NCBI RefSeq assembly: GCF_000721175.1
Contig: NZ_JOEZ01000044.1
Coordinates: 1-41,650 of the forward strand
DNA length: 41,650 nt
Direction of reading: 5' to 3'
Origin: Streptomyces anulatus
GTDB lineage: Bacteria > Actinomycetota > Actinomycetes > Streptomycetales > Streptomycetaceae
Made by a program: the position numbers and the translations under genes. Below, one piece after another: positions 27,091 to 35,505 of the stretch (the first letter of the stretch is position 1; every line of letters starts with the position of its first letter). The notes under the pieces are model-generated. The model was not told the DNA's origin. It did no database searches and was given only the letters and a program-made list of their open reading frames with translations.

Positions 27091-27321
27091 GGGCGAGACA
27101 GATCCCTTCGTGCGCCGACAAGGTACGTGCGCCAACCCGGCCGACGGCCGTTCGGCACCCTGGGGAGTACCTAGGGCTGCCGGGCGGGGTGGCGCTTTCC
27201 TACCTGACACCGGAGCGCGGGTGGCAGACCATCTGGCGGACCCTGGCGAACCCTGGCGAATAGTCACAGCGCATCTGACAGGGGGTTAGTGTCAAGTCAG
27301 CCGAGAACCTGGGGGCTTGAA

Positions 27322-28812
27322 GTGACCGGAGAACCCAACACCCGCCTTTCGGACCTGTTCGGCCTGGCCGGCTGGTCCAAGGGCGAACTCGCGAGAATGG
27401 TGAACCGGCAGGCGGCGGCCATGGGCCACCCGCAGCTGGCCACCGACACCTCGCGCGTCAGGCGCTGGATCGACATGGGGGAGTCCCCCCGTGATCCCGT
27501 GCCCGAAGTGCTGGCGGCTCTGTTCACCGAGCGGCTCGGCCGTGTCGTGACCATCGAGGACCTCGGGTTCGGCCGACGCGGGCGTGTGGGGAAGCGGCGT
27601 GACTCCGGGACGGAACACAATCCCGATCAGTTGCCGTGGGCGCCCGATCGGACGGCAGCGGTCCTCACCGAATTCACGGGAATGGACCTCATGCTCAACC
27701 GACGCGGCTTGGTGGGTGCGGGCGCCGCGCTCGCCGCCGGCTCAACCATCACCGGCCCCATGCACGACTGGCTGCACAGCGACCCCGCTCCGGCGGCCGA
27801 TGTTCCGCGTACCAACGATCCCCTGCACGCCGATCCCGCCGGTTTCGACCGGTACGAGGCAGCTCCGGTCGGCTCCGAGGAGATCGAGGCCCTGGAGCAT
27901 TCGGTCGAGGTGTTCCGCGCCTGGGACGCTTCCCGGGGCGGCGGACTGCAGCGTAAAGCGGTCGTGGGCCAGCTCAACGAGGTGGGCGGCATGCTCGCCT
28001 ACCGCCACCCCGACCATCTCCAGCGCCGCCTGTGGGGTGTCGCCGCCAACCTCGCCGTCCTGGCGGGCTGGATGTCCCACGACGTCGGCCTCGAACCCAC
28101 CGCCCAGAAGTACTTCGTCATCGCCGCCCACGCGGCTCGCGAGGGCGGCGACCGGCCACGCGCCGGAGAGGCGCTCTCCCGGGCGGCACGCCAGATGGTG
28201 CACCTGGGCCGGCCCGACGACGCACTCGACCTGATGAAGCTCGCCAAGTCCGGCTCGGGCGACGAGACCCTGCCCCGTACGCAGGCGATGCTGCGCACCA
28301 TCGAGGCCTGGGCACAGGCGTCGATGGGCCGGGGCCAGGCCATGCGGCGCACCCTCGGTGAGGCCGAGGAGCTCTTCGTATCGGACAAGAGCGATGTGCC
28401 GCCGCCGAGTTGGATGCAGATGTTCGACGAGGCCGATATGCACGGCATGCAGGCGCTCGCCTTCCGTACTCTGGCCGAGCACGACCCGAGGGCCGCGATC
28501 GTCGCCCAGCGCCATGCCAAGCAGGCGCTGGAGCTGCGGATCAACGGGCGCCAGCGGTCGAAGATCTTCGACTACATCTCGCTGGCCTCGGCCTGCTTCA
28601 TCGCCAACGACCCCGAACAGGCCGACCGTTACGCCCGGCTCGCGCTGGTGTCGATGGGGGAGACCTCCTCGCACCGCACGTGGGACCGGCTCCGCGAAAT
28701 GTACCGGCTCACCGGTCAGTTCGCCGGATACGCCGGGATCCAGGATCTGCGCGAGGAGATCGAGCTCTCGATGCCGCCGAGCCAGAAGAAGGCCAGGGGC
28801 ACGCAGATCTGA
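27322..28812 (+). CDS. nsdA: NsdA-type regulator of differentiation (HTH plus TPR-like)
   Basis: The protein has 496 residues. The N-terminal 80 residues (RLSDLFGLAGWSKGELAR, then RVRRWIDMGESPRDPVPEVL) look like a helix-turn-helix of the kind in NsdA, a negative regulator of aerial growth and antibiotic production in Streptomyces coelicolor (SCO5582). Residues about 190-490 are helical repeats resembling TPRs. It could also be a paralogue of NsdA. The GTG at 27322 follows GGGGG with suitable spacing and starts at the conserved block; a GTG at 27289 in frame is possible. No signal peptide, so it is a cytosolic regulator. Confidence 0.75.
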   Translation: MTGEPNTRLSDLFGLAGWSKGELARMVNRQAAAMGHPQLATDTSRVRRWIDMGESPRDPVPEVLAALFTERLGRVVTIEDLGFGRRGRVGKRRDSGTEHNPDQLPWAPDRTAAVLTEFTGMDLMLNRRGLVGAGAALAAGSTITGPMHDWLHSDPAPAADVPRTNDPLHADPAGFDRYEAAPVGSEEIEALEHSVEVFRAWDASRGGGLQRKAVVGQLNEVGGMLAYRHPDHLQRRLWGVAANLAVLAGWMSHDVGLEPTAQKYFVIAAHAAREGGDRPRAGEALSRAARQMVHLGRPDDALDLMKLAKSGSGDETLPRTQAMLRTIEAWAQASMGRGQAMRRTLGEAEELFVSDKSDVPPPSWMQMFDEADMHGMQALAFRTLAEHDPRAAIVAQRHAKQALELRINGRQRSKIFDYISLASACFIANDPEQADRYARLALVSMGETSSHRTWDRLREMYRLTGQFAGYAGIQDLREEIELSMPPSQKKARGTQI

Positions 28813-28830
28813 ACCGGCCCGGCCGCGCCG

Positions 28831-28882
28831 GTCCGCGCTCCCTCACACCCTGATACGTCCGCGCTCCCTCACGCCCCGATAC
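28831..28882. repeat. 26-bp tandem duplication over the phosphatase stop codon
   Basis: Two copies (28831-28856 and 28857-28882) match at 24 of 26 positions. The second copy includes the last codons and stop (RIGA*) of the phosphatase gene on the minus strand; the first lies just after it. Confidence 0.75.
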
Positions 28883-30311
28883 GGGCGACCAGCACACACG
28901 CGTCGTCCGGCCGCTCGGCCCCGCCGAACTCCTCGACGACGCTCCGGACGCACTCCTGTGCCGTACGGGCCTCTGCGAACCGGGGGGCGAGGGTGAGCAG
29001 TGCATCCGGGCCCGCACCCCGGTCGCCGCGTCGTGTCAGGCCGTCGGTGTACAGAACGAGCACGTCGCCGGAGAGCAGCCGTACCTCGTCCTGCTCGAAG
29101 ACGGCTTGGGACGCGGCGCCGAGCAGCATGCCGTCCGGCGGCGGCAGGAGCCGTCCCGAACCGCCGCGGAAGAGCAGTGGTGCGGGGTGTCCGGCCTGCG
29201 CCCAGGACAGAAGGGAGGTGGCGGGGTCGAAGCGGCAGCACAGGGCACTGCCGAGCGCGGGCTGAATCGACGTTTCGAGGACCTGGTTGAGGTGGCCGAG
29301 CAGCGCGCCCGGCTCGATGCCGGCGACGGCCATGCCGCGCAGTGCGCCCAGCATCATCGCCATCGCGGAGGTGGCGGGGATGCCGTGCCCGGTGAGGTCG
29401 CCTACGGTGAGGAGGGTGCGTCCGTCCGGGAGCTCCATCGCGTCGTACCAGTCGCCGCCGATGAGTCCGCTCGACTCGGATGGGAGGTAGTGCGCGGCGA
29501 TGTCCAGGGCGCCGGGGCCCTGCTTCGGGAGGCGCAGTGTCCCGCGCCACGGCGGCAGGACGGTCTCCTGGAACTGCACCGCCATGCGGTGCTCGGTGCG
29601 CTCGATGTGCTCCTCGCGCCGCACCGATGCCCGGCTCCTGCTCACGGCCTGCTCACTGCGGCGCAGCTCGCTGACGTCCCGGAGTACCGCCCACATCGAG
29701 GCGGTGCAGCCCTCGGCGTCGAGCACCGGCTCGCCCGTCATGTGCAGGGTGCGTGTGCGGCCGTCGGGACGCACGATGCGGAACTCGCCGTCCATCGGCC
29801 GGCCGTCGACGAGACAGCCCGTCACCATGGCGGTCAGCTGCGGCTGGTCCTCGGGCAACAGCACGGACGGCAGGTCGTCCAGGGAGAGGGGAGCCGCCCC
29901 GGGCGGCCTGCCGAAGATCTCGTACAGCTCCTCGGACCAGCTGGACTCGTCGGTGAGGAGGTTCCACTCGGCGCTGCCCACCCGGTTCAGCAGGGAACCG
30001 GGCCTCGGGCCCTTTGGTGCCTCGTCGCTCCGGGGGGCGGAGTCCTCGGCGCGGGGGTGCGCTGCGAGGCCCGGCAGGCCCTCCTTGAGCTGGCCCAGGT
30101 GCTCGTCGAGGTTGTCCAGGTGGTGCACGGCCAGCTCGCACAGGGCGCGCTGCCAGCGCAGCTGGGGGTCGTCCTCGTCGAACGCGACGGCGTCCCGCCG
30201 CACCGCGTCCACGTCCCCCCGCAGCCGGCGCGTCCGATGGATCAGGTCGTCGACGGCGTCATGCGCGGGAAGCTGTGGTGCGGGGCGGTCCGCGAAGAGG
30301 GGGGACGGCAT
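28869..30311 (-). CDS. PAS-domain PP2C/SpoIIE-type serine phosphatase
   Basis: The protein has 480 residues. An N-terminal helical region (about 15-75) is followed by a PAS/PAC domain (about 105-215, ending WAVLRDVSELRRSEQA), a short coiled coil, and a SpoIIE/RsbU-type phosphatase domain (245-480). The metal-binding aspartates are present: GGDWYD (285-290), GDLTGHG (304-310), YTDGL and DDACVLV. Such proteins dephosphorylate anti-sigma-factor antagonists in partner-switching pathways, triggered by a PAS-sensed signal. No anti-sigma or antagonist gene lies next to it. The upstream region shares a 306-bp intergenic space with the ribosomal protein genes. Confidence 0.9.
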   Translation of the reverse strand: MPSPLFADRPAPQLPAHDAVDDLIHRTRRLRGDVDAVRRDAVAFDEDDPQLRWQRALCELAVHHLDNLDEHLGQLKEGLPGLAAHPRAEDSAPRSDEAPKGPRPGSLLNRVGSAEWNLLTDESSWSEELYEIFGRPPGAAPLSLDDLPSVLLPEDQPQLTAMVTGCLVDGRPMDGEFRIVRPDGRTRTLHMTGEPVLDAEGCTASMWAVLRDVSELRRSEQAVSRSRASVRREEHIERTEHRMAVQFQETVLPPWRGTLRLPKQGPGALDIAAHYLPSESSGLIGGDWYDAMELPDGRTLLTVGDLTGHGIPATSAMAMMLGALRGMAVAGIEPGALLGHLNQVLETSIQPALGSALCCRFDPATSLLSWAQAGHPAPLLFRGGSGRLLPPPDGMLLGAASQAVFEQDEVRLLSGDVLVLYTDGLTRRGDRGAGPDALLTLAPRFAEARTAQECVRSVVEEFGGAERPDDACVLVARIGA

Positions 30312-30403
30312 CTCGTACTCCGATACAGGCGCGGCCTAGCCGGTTCTGAAGGGTGGATCGCTACCGACTGTCGCACAGGCCACGGTGGGTCGTAAGGGAT
30401 TTG

Positions 30404-30425
30404 GCAACACTCGATGCGTTGTTGC
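30404..30425. promoter_or_regulatory. Palindrome upstream of the phosphatase gene
   Basis: GCAACA (30404-30409) and TGTTGC (30420-30425) form an inverted repeat with a 10-bp spacer, about 93 bp upstream of the phosphatase start. It may be an operator; the binding protein is unknown. Confidence 0.3.
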
Positions 30426-30558
30426 ACCTGGCATATGTCAGCGGCTGCCCAGGGTGACGGCAATCCGAACAGGCTTACGTTTAGGGCGAGTTGGCCTGCG
30501 GTTCGGGGGGCGCGGTGGGGGGGATGCCGTGGGGGTGGCTCGCGTTATCCCACCAGAA

Positions 30559-30573
30559 CGAAAACGAATCCCA
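30559..30573 (+). promoter_or_regulatory. Candidate Zur box before rpmG-rpmE2
   Basis: CGAAAACGAATCCCA agrees at 11 of 15 positions with TGAAAACGATTTTCA, a variant of the Streptomyces Zur-box pattern (by eye, from memory). It lies 45 bp before the L33 start. These zinc-independent ribosomal proteins are normally repressed by Zur, which supports but does not prove the site. Confidence 0.45.
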
Positions 30574-30617
30574 TTCCCGATATGGGGTGAGGTCGTCAGA
30601 AGCATCAGGAGGCGACC

Positions 30618-30782
30618 ATGGCGCGCAGCGAGATCAGGCCCGTCGTCACCCTCCGGTCCACCCTCGGAACGGGGCGGAGCTATGTGACGCGCAAGAACCG
30701 CCGCAACACCCCCGACCGGCTGGAGCTCTGCAAGTTCGACTCCGCCGCCGGCCGCCACGTCCTGTTCCGCGAGGCCCGCTGA
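30618..30782 (+). CDS. rpmG: 50S ribosomal protein L33, zinc-independent form
   Basis: The protein has 54 residues: [34 protein letters not shown] and a C-terminal RHVLFREAR are typical of L33. The C+ form has two CxxC pairs that bind zinc; here only a single cysteine is present, so this is the C- paralogue that replaces it under zinc shortage. AGGAGG precedes the ATG. The gene is followed 64 bp later by the L31 type B gene, an arrangement seen in zinc-regulated clusters of Streptomyces. Confidence 0.92.
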   Translation: MARSEIRPVVTLRSTLGTGRSYVTRKNRRNTPDRLELCKFDSAAGRHVLFREAR

Positions 30783-30846
30783 CCGCCCGGAAGAGGCTCG
30801 TCCCCCTGTACGTCACCGCTGTCCGCGGTGAGGGAGGAAGGCATCG

Positions 30847-31107
30847 ATGCAGTCCCGTATCCACCCCGTGTCCCGGCCCGTGGTCTTCCGCGACCGCGCG
30901 GCCGACGTCGCCTTCCTGACCCGCTCGACCGTCGACTCCGGTGAGCGCGTGGAGTGGCAGGACGGCAACACCTACCCCGTCATCGACGTCAAGACCTCGT
31001 CGGCGAGCCACCCGTTCTGCACCGGTGGCGGCCAGGTGCTCGACACGGTCGGCCGCGTCGAGCGGTTCCGGCGCCGCTACGGCACCGGCGAGGCGTCCGG
31101 AAGCTGA
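30847..31107 (+). CDS. rpmE2: 50S ribosomal protein L31 type B (zinc-independent)
   Basis: The protein has 86 residues: [39 protein letters not shown] and [20 protein letters not shown] match L31 type B. It lacks the CxxC zinc site of type A. The only cysteine (in HPFCTGGG) is where most relatives have tyrosine. GGAGGAAGG precedes the ATG. With rpmG it should supply replacement ribosomal proteins when zinc is scarce, freeing zinc held in the normal copies. Confidence 0.92.
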   Translation: MQSRIHPVSRPVVFRDRAADVAFLTRSTVDSGERVEWQDGNTYPVIDVKTSSASHPFCTGGGQVLDTVGRVERFRRRYGTGEASGS

Positions 31108-31429
31108 CCTGACGCGACCTGACCAGGGAAGGAGCGGGAATCGCGTGCCGTGGATCACATCCGCGGGGGCGAATTCCCGGGAACGGCTCTGGATGGTTTA
31201 TCGTTCATCTATACGTGGGTGTGAGAGGGGCAGTGTCCCCGGGCCTCACCTGCAGCGCATGGGGAAGACCGCACCGCCAAAGCCCCATGGAGCTGCCCGC
31301 CGAGAGGCGACCGCCCTTCACGCCCGCACTCAAGCCGCCCCGGCTGGATTCCCCCGATCCGGCCGGGGCTTCCCCTTGTCCGGCCGGATCCGGCCGCCCC
31401 GGCGCGGGACCGTCCCAGGGTCGGCGCAC

Positions 31430-31908
31430 CGGCGGCCGTCACCACCGCGCCCAGCGCTGCCCCGGGGCTCCACCACCGGTCGGCCGGCGCCGCGGCCGCC
31501 ACCGCGGTCAGCCGCCCCAGCACCCAGCCGTCCCCGCCGCGCAGCTCCCGCAACGCCACGCGACCCGCGAGCGACGTCAGCGTCCCGGTGAAGTAGTCCG
31601 TCGGCGTCACCCGTACGCGCCCGCGGACGCCCATCGCGACCGCCACCAGCGCCGGCAGCCCGAGCCGGTCCCCGTACGACGTGACCGACTCCGGCACCCA
31701 CAGCACGTCCGCCGCCCCCAGCAGCACCAGATTCCCGGTCGTCACTCCGGCGAAGACCTGCCCCACACAGGTAGACGAAGGCGTCCGCCGCCCCGGAGGC
31801 CGCGTACAGCAGAGGCAGCGCCCCCTCGACCCGCCACGGCACATCACCTGCCGGGGATACGCGGGAGGAGGGCGAGGAGGGCGGCGACGGCGGGGGAGTG
31901 GTGGACAC
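31430..31908 (-). pseudogene. DUF1275 (YoaK-type) membrane protein, frameshifted
   Basis: In one frame from the GTG at 31908 the product reads EGALPLLYAASGAADAFVYL, the first helix of DUF1275 membrane proteins. The expected continuation VGQVFAGVTTGNLVLLGAAD is in another frame from about 31765. Further on, LVAVAMGVRGRVRV and YFTGTLTSLAGRVALREL keep the family pattern, but helices are shortened, and no proper end is found. It is probably dead. The bases between 31108 and 31429 contain no other feature I can support. Confidence 0.65.
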
Positions 31909-32018
31909 CCGAGCTTCTCGGCACCCGCCGCTCCCGGACCGGCGCGCCGCCCGCGACGCGACGCGGCGCGGCGAAGCGTACGAAGACCGCTCGGGGACCG
32001 CACCCCGCCCCGCACGGG

Positions 32019-32519
32019 TCACATGGTCTCGTCGAGGTCCTTCGCGTAGTGCTCGATCGCCCGCCGGTACTGCTGGACGTACGGGTCCTGGCTGGTCGTG
32101 GCCGTCAACTCCAGCAACAACCGCATCGCCTCATGGTGCTCGTCGGTGTTGTACAGGGCCATCGCCAGGAACGTCCGCAGCGCACCGTCGTCCGGGAACT
32201 CCTCGACGCCCCGGCCCAGTGTCTCGACCGCCTGCCCGTACCGGCCGAGGATCCGGTACGTACTGCCCAGCCCCAGGAGCGCCCCGCGCCGGTCCTCCAC
32301 TGAAAGCTCCGGATTCGCCAGAGCGCGCTCGTAGTACGGCACCGCCTCCGACTCCAGGCCCAGCGTGTCGTGGATCCACGCCGTCCGGTAGGCCACCTCC
32401 GCATCGTCGGGGTACTGGGCGGTCAGCGCGAGGAGCCGCACGCGCGCCTCCTCGGGCCGGCCCTCCGTACGCAACCGGTCGGCGTCGTCCAGCAGGTCCC
32501 TCTTCTCAGGTGTGCTCAT
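32019..32519 (-). CDS. Tetratricopeptide-repeat protein
   Basis: The protein has 166 residues and is built almost wholly of TPR-like helix pairs: DADRLRTEGRPEEARVRLLA, YRTAWIHDTLGLESEAVPYY, LGLGSTYRILGRYGQAVETL, LAMALYNTDEHHEAMRLLLE. It has no catalytic or membrane segment and probably mediates protein contacts. The ATG at 32519 is preferred to an earlier in-frame start at 32657, because the extra residues lack family similarity. It is divergent from the VanZ-like gene with a 98-bp gap. Confidence 0.85.
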   Translation of the reverse strand: MSTPEKRDLLDDADRLRTEGRPEEARVRLLALTAQYPDDAEVAYRTAWIHDTLGLESEAVPYYERALANPELSVEDRRGALLGLGSTYRILGRYGQAVETLGRGVEEFPDDGALRTFLAMALYNTDEHHEAMRLLLELTATTSQDPYVQQYRRAIEHYAKDLDETM

Positions 32520-32617
32520 GCGCACATCGTCGCAGGCGCTCGCGGACGGCTGAGTGAGTTTTCGCTCCGCGCCCCGCCCGGGCGTGTGTTCCAGCCGGTC
32601 TGGGGCATCCGTCGGCC

Positions 32618-33223
32618 ATGACAACAGAGGCGAAGCCCCGGACACGCCAGGGGACATGGGTACGTGTGCTGGTGCGCGGGGCGGTCCTGGCGGTTGTGCT
32701 GCTGGGGCTGGTGGTGTTCTCCGTGCTGCTGGCCAAGGTGACGCTCACGCCCTCACCGGCCTCCGAGGACCTCGTGACCTCGAATCTCCGACCCGGCCGC
32801 TCGCTGCGCCAGTACGCGGAGGACTACACCTTCCTCGCCGCGTGCAAACAGGCGGGCGGAAACCTGCTGCTCGGCGTGCCGTTCGGCCTCCTGCTGCCGT
32901 TCTTCGGTCCGCGCCGCCTGCGCATGATCAGGATGACACTGCTGACGGCCGTCGTCATGGCCGTCGTCGAACTGATCCAGGGGGCGCTGGTGTCGGGCCG
33001 CGCCTTCGACATCGACGACGTCATCCTCAACACGGCGGGCGCGCTGCTGGGGTACTTCGTGCTGGGCCGCCGGATCAGCCACCGCTACTACACCTACGCC
33101 GACGTTCCCGGCGCGTCCGAACGGCCGGAAGAGCCCGAGGCGGCCGATCCGAAGCACGCTCCGGCGAAGACCGCTCGTACGAAGGCGGCCCGCTCCCCGC
33201 TCGACCGCTTCCGCGGGCGCTGA
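32618..33223 (+). CDS. VanZ-family membrane protein
   Basis: The protein has 201 residues. An N-terminal membrane helix (VLAVVLLGLVVFSVLLAKVT) is followed by NLLLGVPFGLLLPFFGPRRL, VVMAVVELIQGALVSGRAFD and DDVILNTAGALLGYFVLGRR, which are the conserved VanZ elements (the E in VVELIQ, and R-x-x-D-I-D-D). The cytoplasmic tail is charged. VanZ of Tn1546 gives low-level teicoplanin resistance, but most chromosomal homologues have no proven role. Nothing else points to a glycopeptide resistance cluster here. Confidence 0.9.
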   Translation: MTTEAKPRTRQGTWVRVLVRGAVLAVVLLGLVVFSVLLAKVTLTPSPASEDLVTSNLRPGRSLRQYAEDYTFLAACKQAGGNLLLGVPFGLLLPFFGPRRLRMIRMTLLTAVVMAVVELIQGALVSGRAFDIDDVILNTAGALLGYFVLGRRISHRYYTYADVPGASERPEEPEAADPKHAPAKTARTKAARSPLDRFRGR

Positions 33224-33336
33224 GCCTGGGCACCCGTTCGGGCCCGGGCCGTTTGCGGGCGGCCCGGACCGGACGCACGGTGGGGACACGTCCTGCGCGC
33301 GGATGCCGCACGGATCCCCTGCCGAGGAGGAGCGAC

Positions 33337-34125
33337 ATGGCCGAAGGCCAGTGGAGCCCGGGCCGCACGGACATGGACGCGGACGAGTTCAGGCCCGTCC
33401 TGGACATCGTCGAACCGGCACGTCAGCGACGGCTGACCGTCCTCCTGCGACTCCTGCTGCTCGTCCCGCACTTCATCGTGCTGTTCGTCCTGCACATCGC
33501 GGCGTTCTTCACCGTCATCGTGGGATGGTTCGCGGCCCTGGTGCTCGGGCGGCTGCCCGACCCCGTCTTCCGCTTCCTGAGCGGCGTCCTCGGCTACGAC
33601 ATGCGCGTGTCGGCGAGCGGCATGCTGCTCATCGACCGCTATCCGCCCTTCGCCCTGACCCCGCCGGCCGACTACCCGGTGCAGATCGAGGTGCGGCCCA
33701 CCCCGCTCAACCGCCTGGCGGTGCTGTTCCGCGTCTTCCTGATGATCCCGGCGGCGATCGTGCAGAGCCTCGCCGTGTCCGGGTGGTGGGCGCTGGCCTT
33801 CGTCTGGTGGCTGATCACGCTGTGCCTCGGCCGGATGCCCCGGCCGCTGTTCGAGGCGACGGCGGCCACCCTGCGCTACCGGATGCGGTTCTCCGCGTAC
33901 GGCATGATGCTCACCCCGGCCTACCCCAAGGGCCTGTTCGGCGACGACGACCTCGCCGTGGCCCAGGGCCCGTCGCGCTCCGCCACCCGCCCGCTGGTCC
34001 TGAGCAGCGCCGCGAAGTGGCTCGTGGTGCTCTTCCTGGTGCTGGGTCTCGCGGGGCACATCACCTCGTCCCTGACCGCCCCGACGACCGACGACACCAC
34101 CGACACCCGCCTCGTCGGACGCTAG
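33337..34125 (+). CDS. DUF4389 membrane protein with internal duplication
   Basis: The protein has 262 residues. Two similar halves each have a Leu/Arg-rich start, a helix pair and a conserved end. In half one these are RRLTVLLRLLLLVPHF and LGRLPDPVFRFLSGVLGYDM; in half two, LNRLAVLFRVFLMIPAA and LGRMPRPLFEATAATLRYRM. A fifth helix (WLVVLFLVLGLAGHI) follows near the C-terminus. This is the DUF4389 pattern; the function is unknown. The ATG at 33337 has GAGGAGG nearby; the much longer open frame before it is overlap with the VanZ gene. Confidence 0.88.
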   Translation: MAEGQWSPGRTDMDADEFRPVLDIVEPARQRRLTVLLRLLLLVPHFIVLFVLHIAAFFTVIVGWFAALVLGRLPDPVFRFLSGVLGYDMRVSASGMLLIDRYPPFALTPPADYPVQIEVRPTPLNRLAVLFRVFLMIPAAIVQSLAVSGWWALAFVWWLITLCLGRMPRPLFEATAATLRYRMRFSAYGMMLTPAYPKGLFGDDDLAVAQGPSRSATRPLVLSSAAKWLVVLFLVLGLAGHITSSLTAPTTDDTTDTRLVGR

Positions 34126-34285
34126 CGCCGTGGCAGGCGACGTCTGCCCGTAAAGGAGTGGCGTCCGGTGCGTGCTCCCGGTGTGCCGGCCGGAAGCCCT
34201 CGTACCGGACGTACTCGGGATTCCGGCCGGTGCGGCGAGCGTGCGTGCCGGGCGTCGCGACGGGGCGAACGTCGCCGGTCACGGT

Positions 34286-34408
34286 ACCGAGCGACGCGAG
34301 GCATACCCCACCTGGCTGCACACCTACAATCACCACCGCGGACACACCGCGCTCAAGGGCCAACCACCCGCCAGCCGCGTCCCCAACCTCCCGGGACAGA
34401 AGACCTAG
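34286..34408 (+). pseudogene. IS481-family transposase C-terminal remnant
   Basis: Forty codons read RREAYPTWLHTYNHHRGHTA, then LKGQPPASRVPNLPGQ, the characteristic end of IS481 transposases (the YNHHRxHTALGGxPPASR motif). The DDE catalytic residues and the rest of the gene are absent, and the upstream bases (34126-34285) show no coding similarity. The stop codon overlaps the 3' end of the WYL regulator gene by 4 bp. Confidence 0.8.
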
Positions 34409-35406
34409 CCGGCTTCTTCGGGCCCCGTGTCCGCCGCTTCGGCGTAGCGGCGGGCCAGGTGCGCGAAGGCGTCCCTGAGCTCGTCAGGCCCGACGACCTC
34501 GATGTCCACGTCGAACCTGCCGAGTTCGGCGGCCAGCCCGGGCCACGACCAGGCGCCCAGGACCACCCGGCAGCGGTCCGGGCCGCACTCCTCGACGATC
34601 CCGTCGCGGACATGGCCGGCCACCTCGGAGGCCGGCGCGGCGAGGATCACCTCGCCGCTGCAGGGCCACTCCCCGGGGGACTCGGAGCCCTGGAACCGGG
34701 CGGCGACGAAGGCGGCCACATCACCCCCGGGTACCTCGCGCGGCGTGAACCGGGGGCCCGTGGGGGCGCGCGGGGTGATCCGGTCCGCGCGGAAGGTCCG
34801 CCAGTCCTCGCGGTCCAGGTCCCAGGCGACGAGATACCAGCGCCCGCCCCAGGTGACCAGGCGGTGCGGCTCCACCCGCCGCACCGCGGGCGCGGCATCG
34901 GCGGTGGGCGGAACATACGCGGGGGAGTGGTCGAAGCGCAGCACCTCGCAGGCGTGCACCGCCGCGCTGAGCGTGACGAGCACGCGCGGATCGGCTTGCG
35001 GCCGACTCTGCTCCCCGGTGCGCTCGACGGCGGTGACCTGCAGTGCGTCCACGCGATGGCGCAGCCGGGCGGGCATGACCTGCCGGACGGTGGTGAGCGC
35101 GCGGGCCGCGGCCTCACCGATCCCGGCTCCGGTCGCGGCGGCGGTCCGCAGAGCGACGGCGAGCGCGACGGCCTGATCGTCGTCGAACAGCAACGGCGGC
35201 AACTGTGCGCCCGCGTCCAGCCGGTACCCGCCGTCAGGCCCCTTGAAGGCCGCGATGGGGTAGCCCAGCTCCCGCAGCCGGTCGACGTCACGCCGCACCG
35301 TGCGCGGACTGACCTCCAGCCGCTCGGCCAGCAACCGGCCCGGCCAGTCCCGGCGCGCCTGGAGCAGGGAGAGCAGCGCCAGCAGTCGCGCTGAAGTCTT
35401 CGGCAT
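34405..35406 (-). CDS. WYL-domain transcriptional regulator (YafY type)
   Basis: The protein has 333 residues. The N-terminal winged helix (LLALLSLLQARRDWPGRLLA then SPRTVRRDVDRLRELGYPI) is a DeoR-like HTH. The middle has the WYL module (VTWGGRWYLVAWDLDREDWR with the W-Y-L core). A C-terminal extension of about 80 residues follows. WYL proteins sense nucleotides or ssDNA and regulate stress or defence genes. It is divergent from the DinB gene, and such regulator/DinB pairs are common in actinobacteria. The TAG stop overlaps an IS481 fragment, so its last residues may have come from the insertion. Confidence 0.9.
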   Translation of the reverse strand: MPKTSARLLALLSLLQARRDWPGRLLAERLEVSPRTVRRDVDRLRELGYPIAAFKGPDGGYRLDAGAQLPPLLFDDDQAVALAVALRTAAATGAGIGEAAARALTTVRQVMPARLRHRVDALQVTAVERTGEQSRPQADPRVLVTLSAAVHACEVLRFDHSPAYVPPTADAAPAVRRVEPHRLVTWGGRWYLVAWDLDREDWRTFRADRITPRAPTGPRFTPREVPGGDVAAFVAARFQGSESPGEWPCSGEVILAAPASEVAGHVRDGIVEECGPDRCRVVLGAWSWPGLAAELGRFDVDIEVVGPDELRDAFAHLARRYAEAADTGPEEAG

Positions 35407-35505
35407 GACACGAGTATGACCCGAGAAGAGGCCACACCCTGGCCGCTTCCCTTGCGAAGGTTGATCCGTACCGCACGACGGAAACACCGGAAGGACCTGA
35501 TCACC

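Noticed and set aside
32618..33223. Glycopeptide resistance locus because of the VanZ-like gene
   Set aside because: No vanHAX, vanS/vanR or vanY genes are present; VanZ-like proteins are common in actinobacteria.
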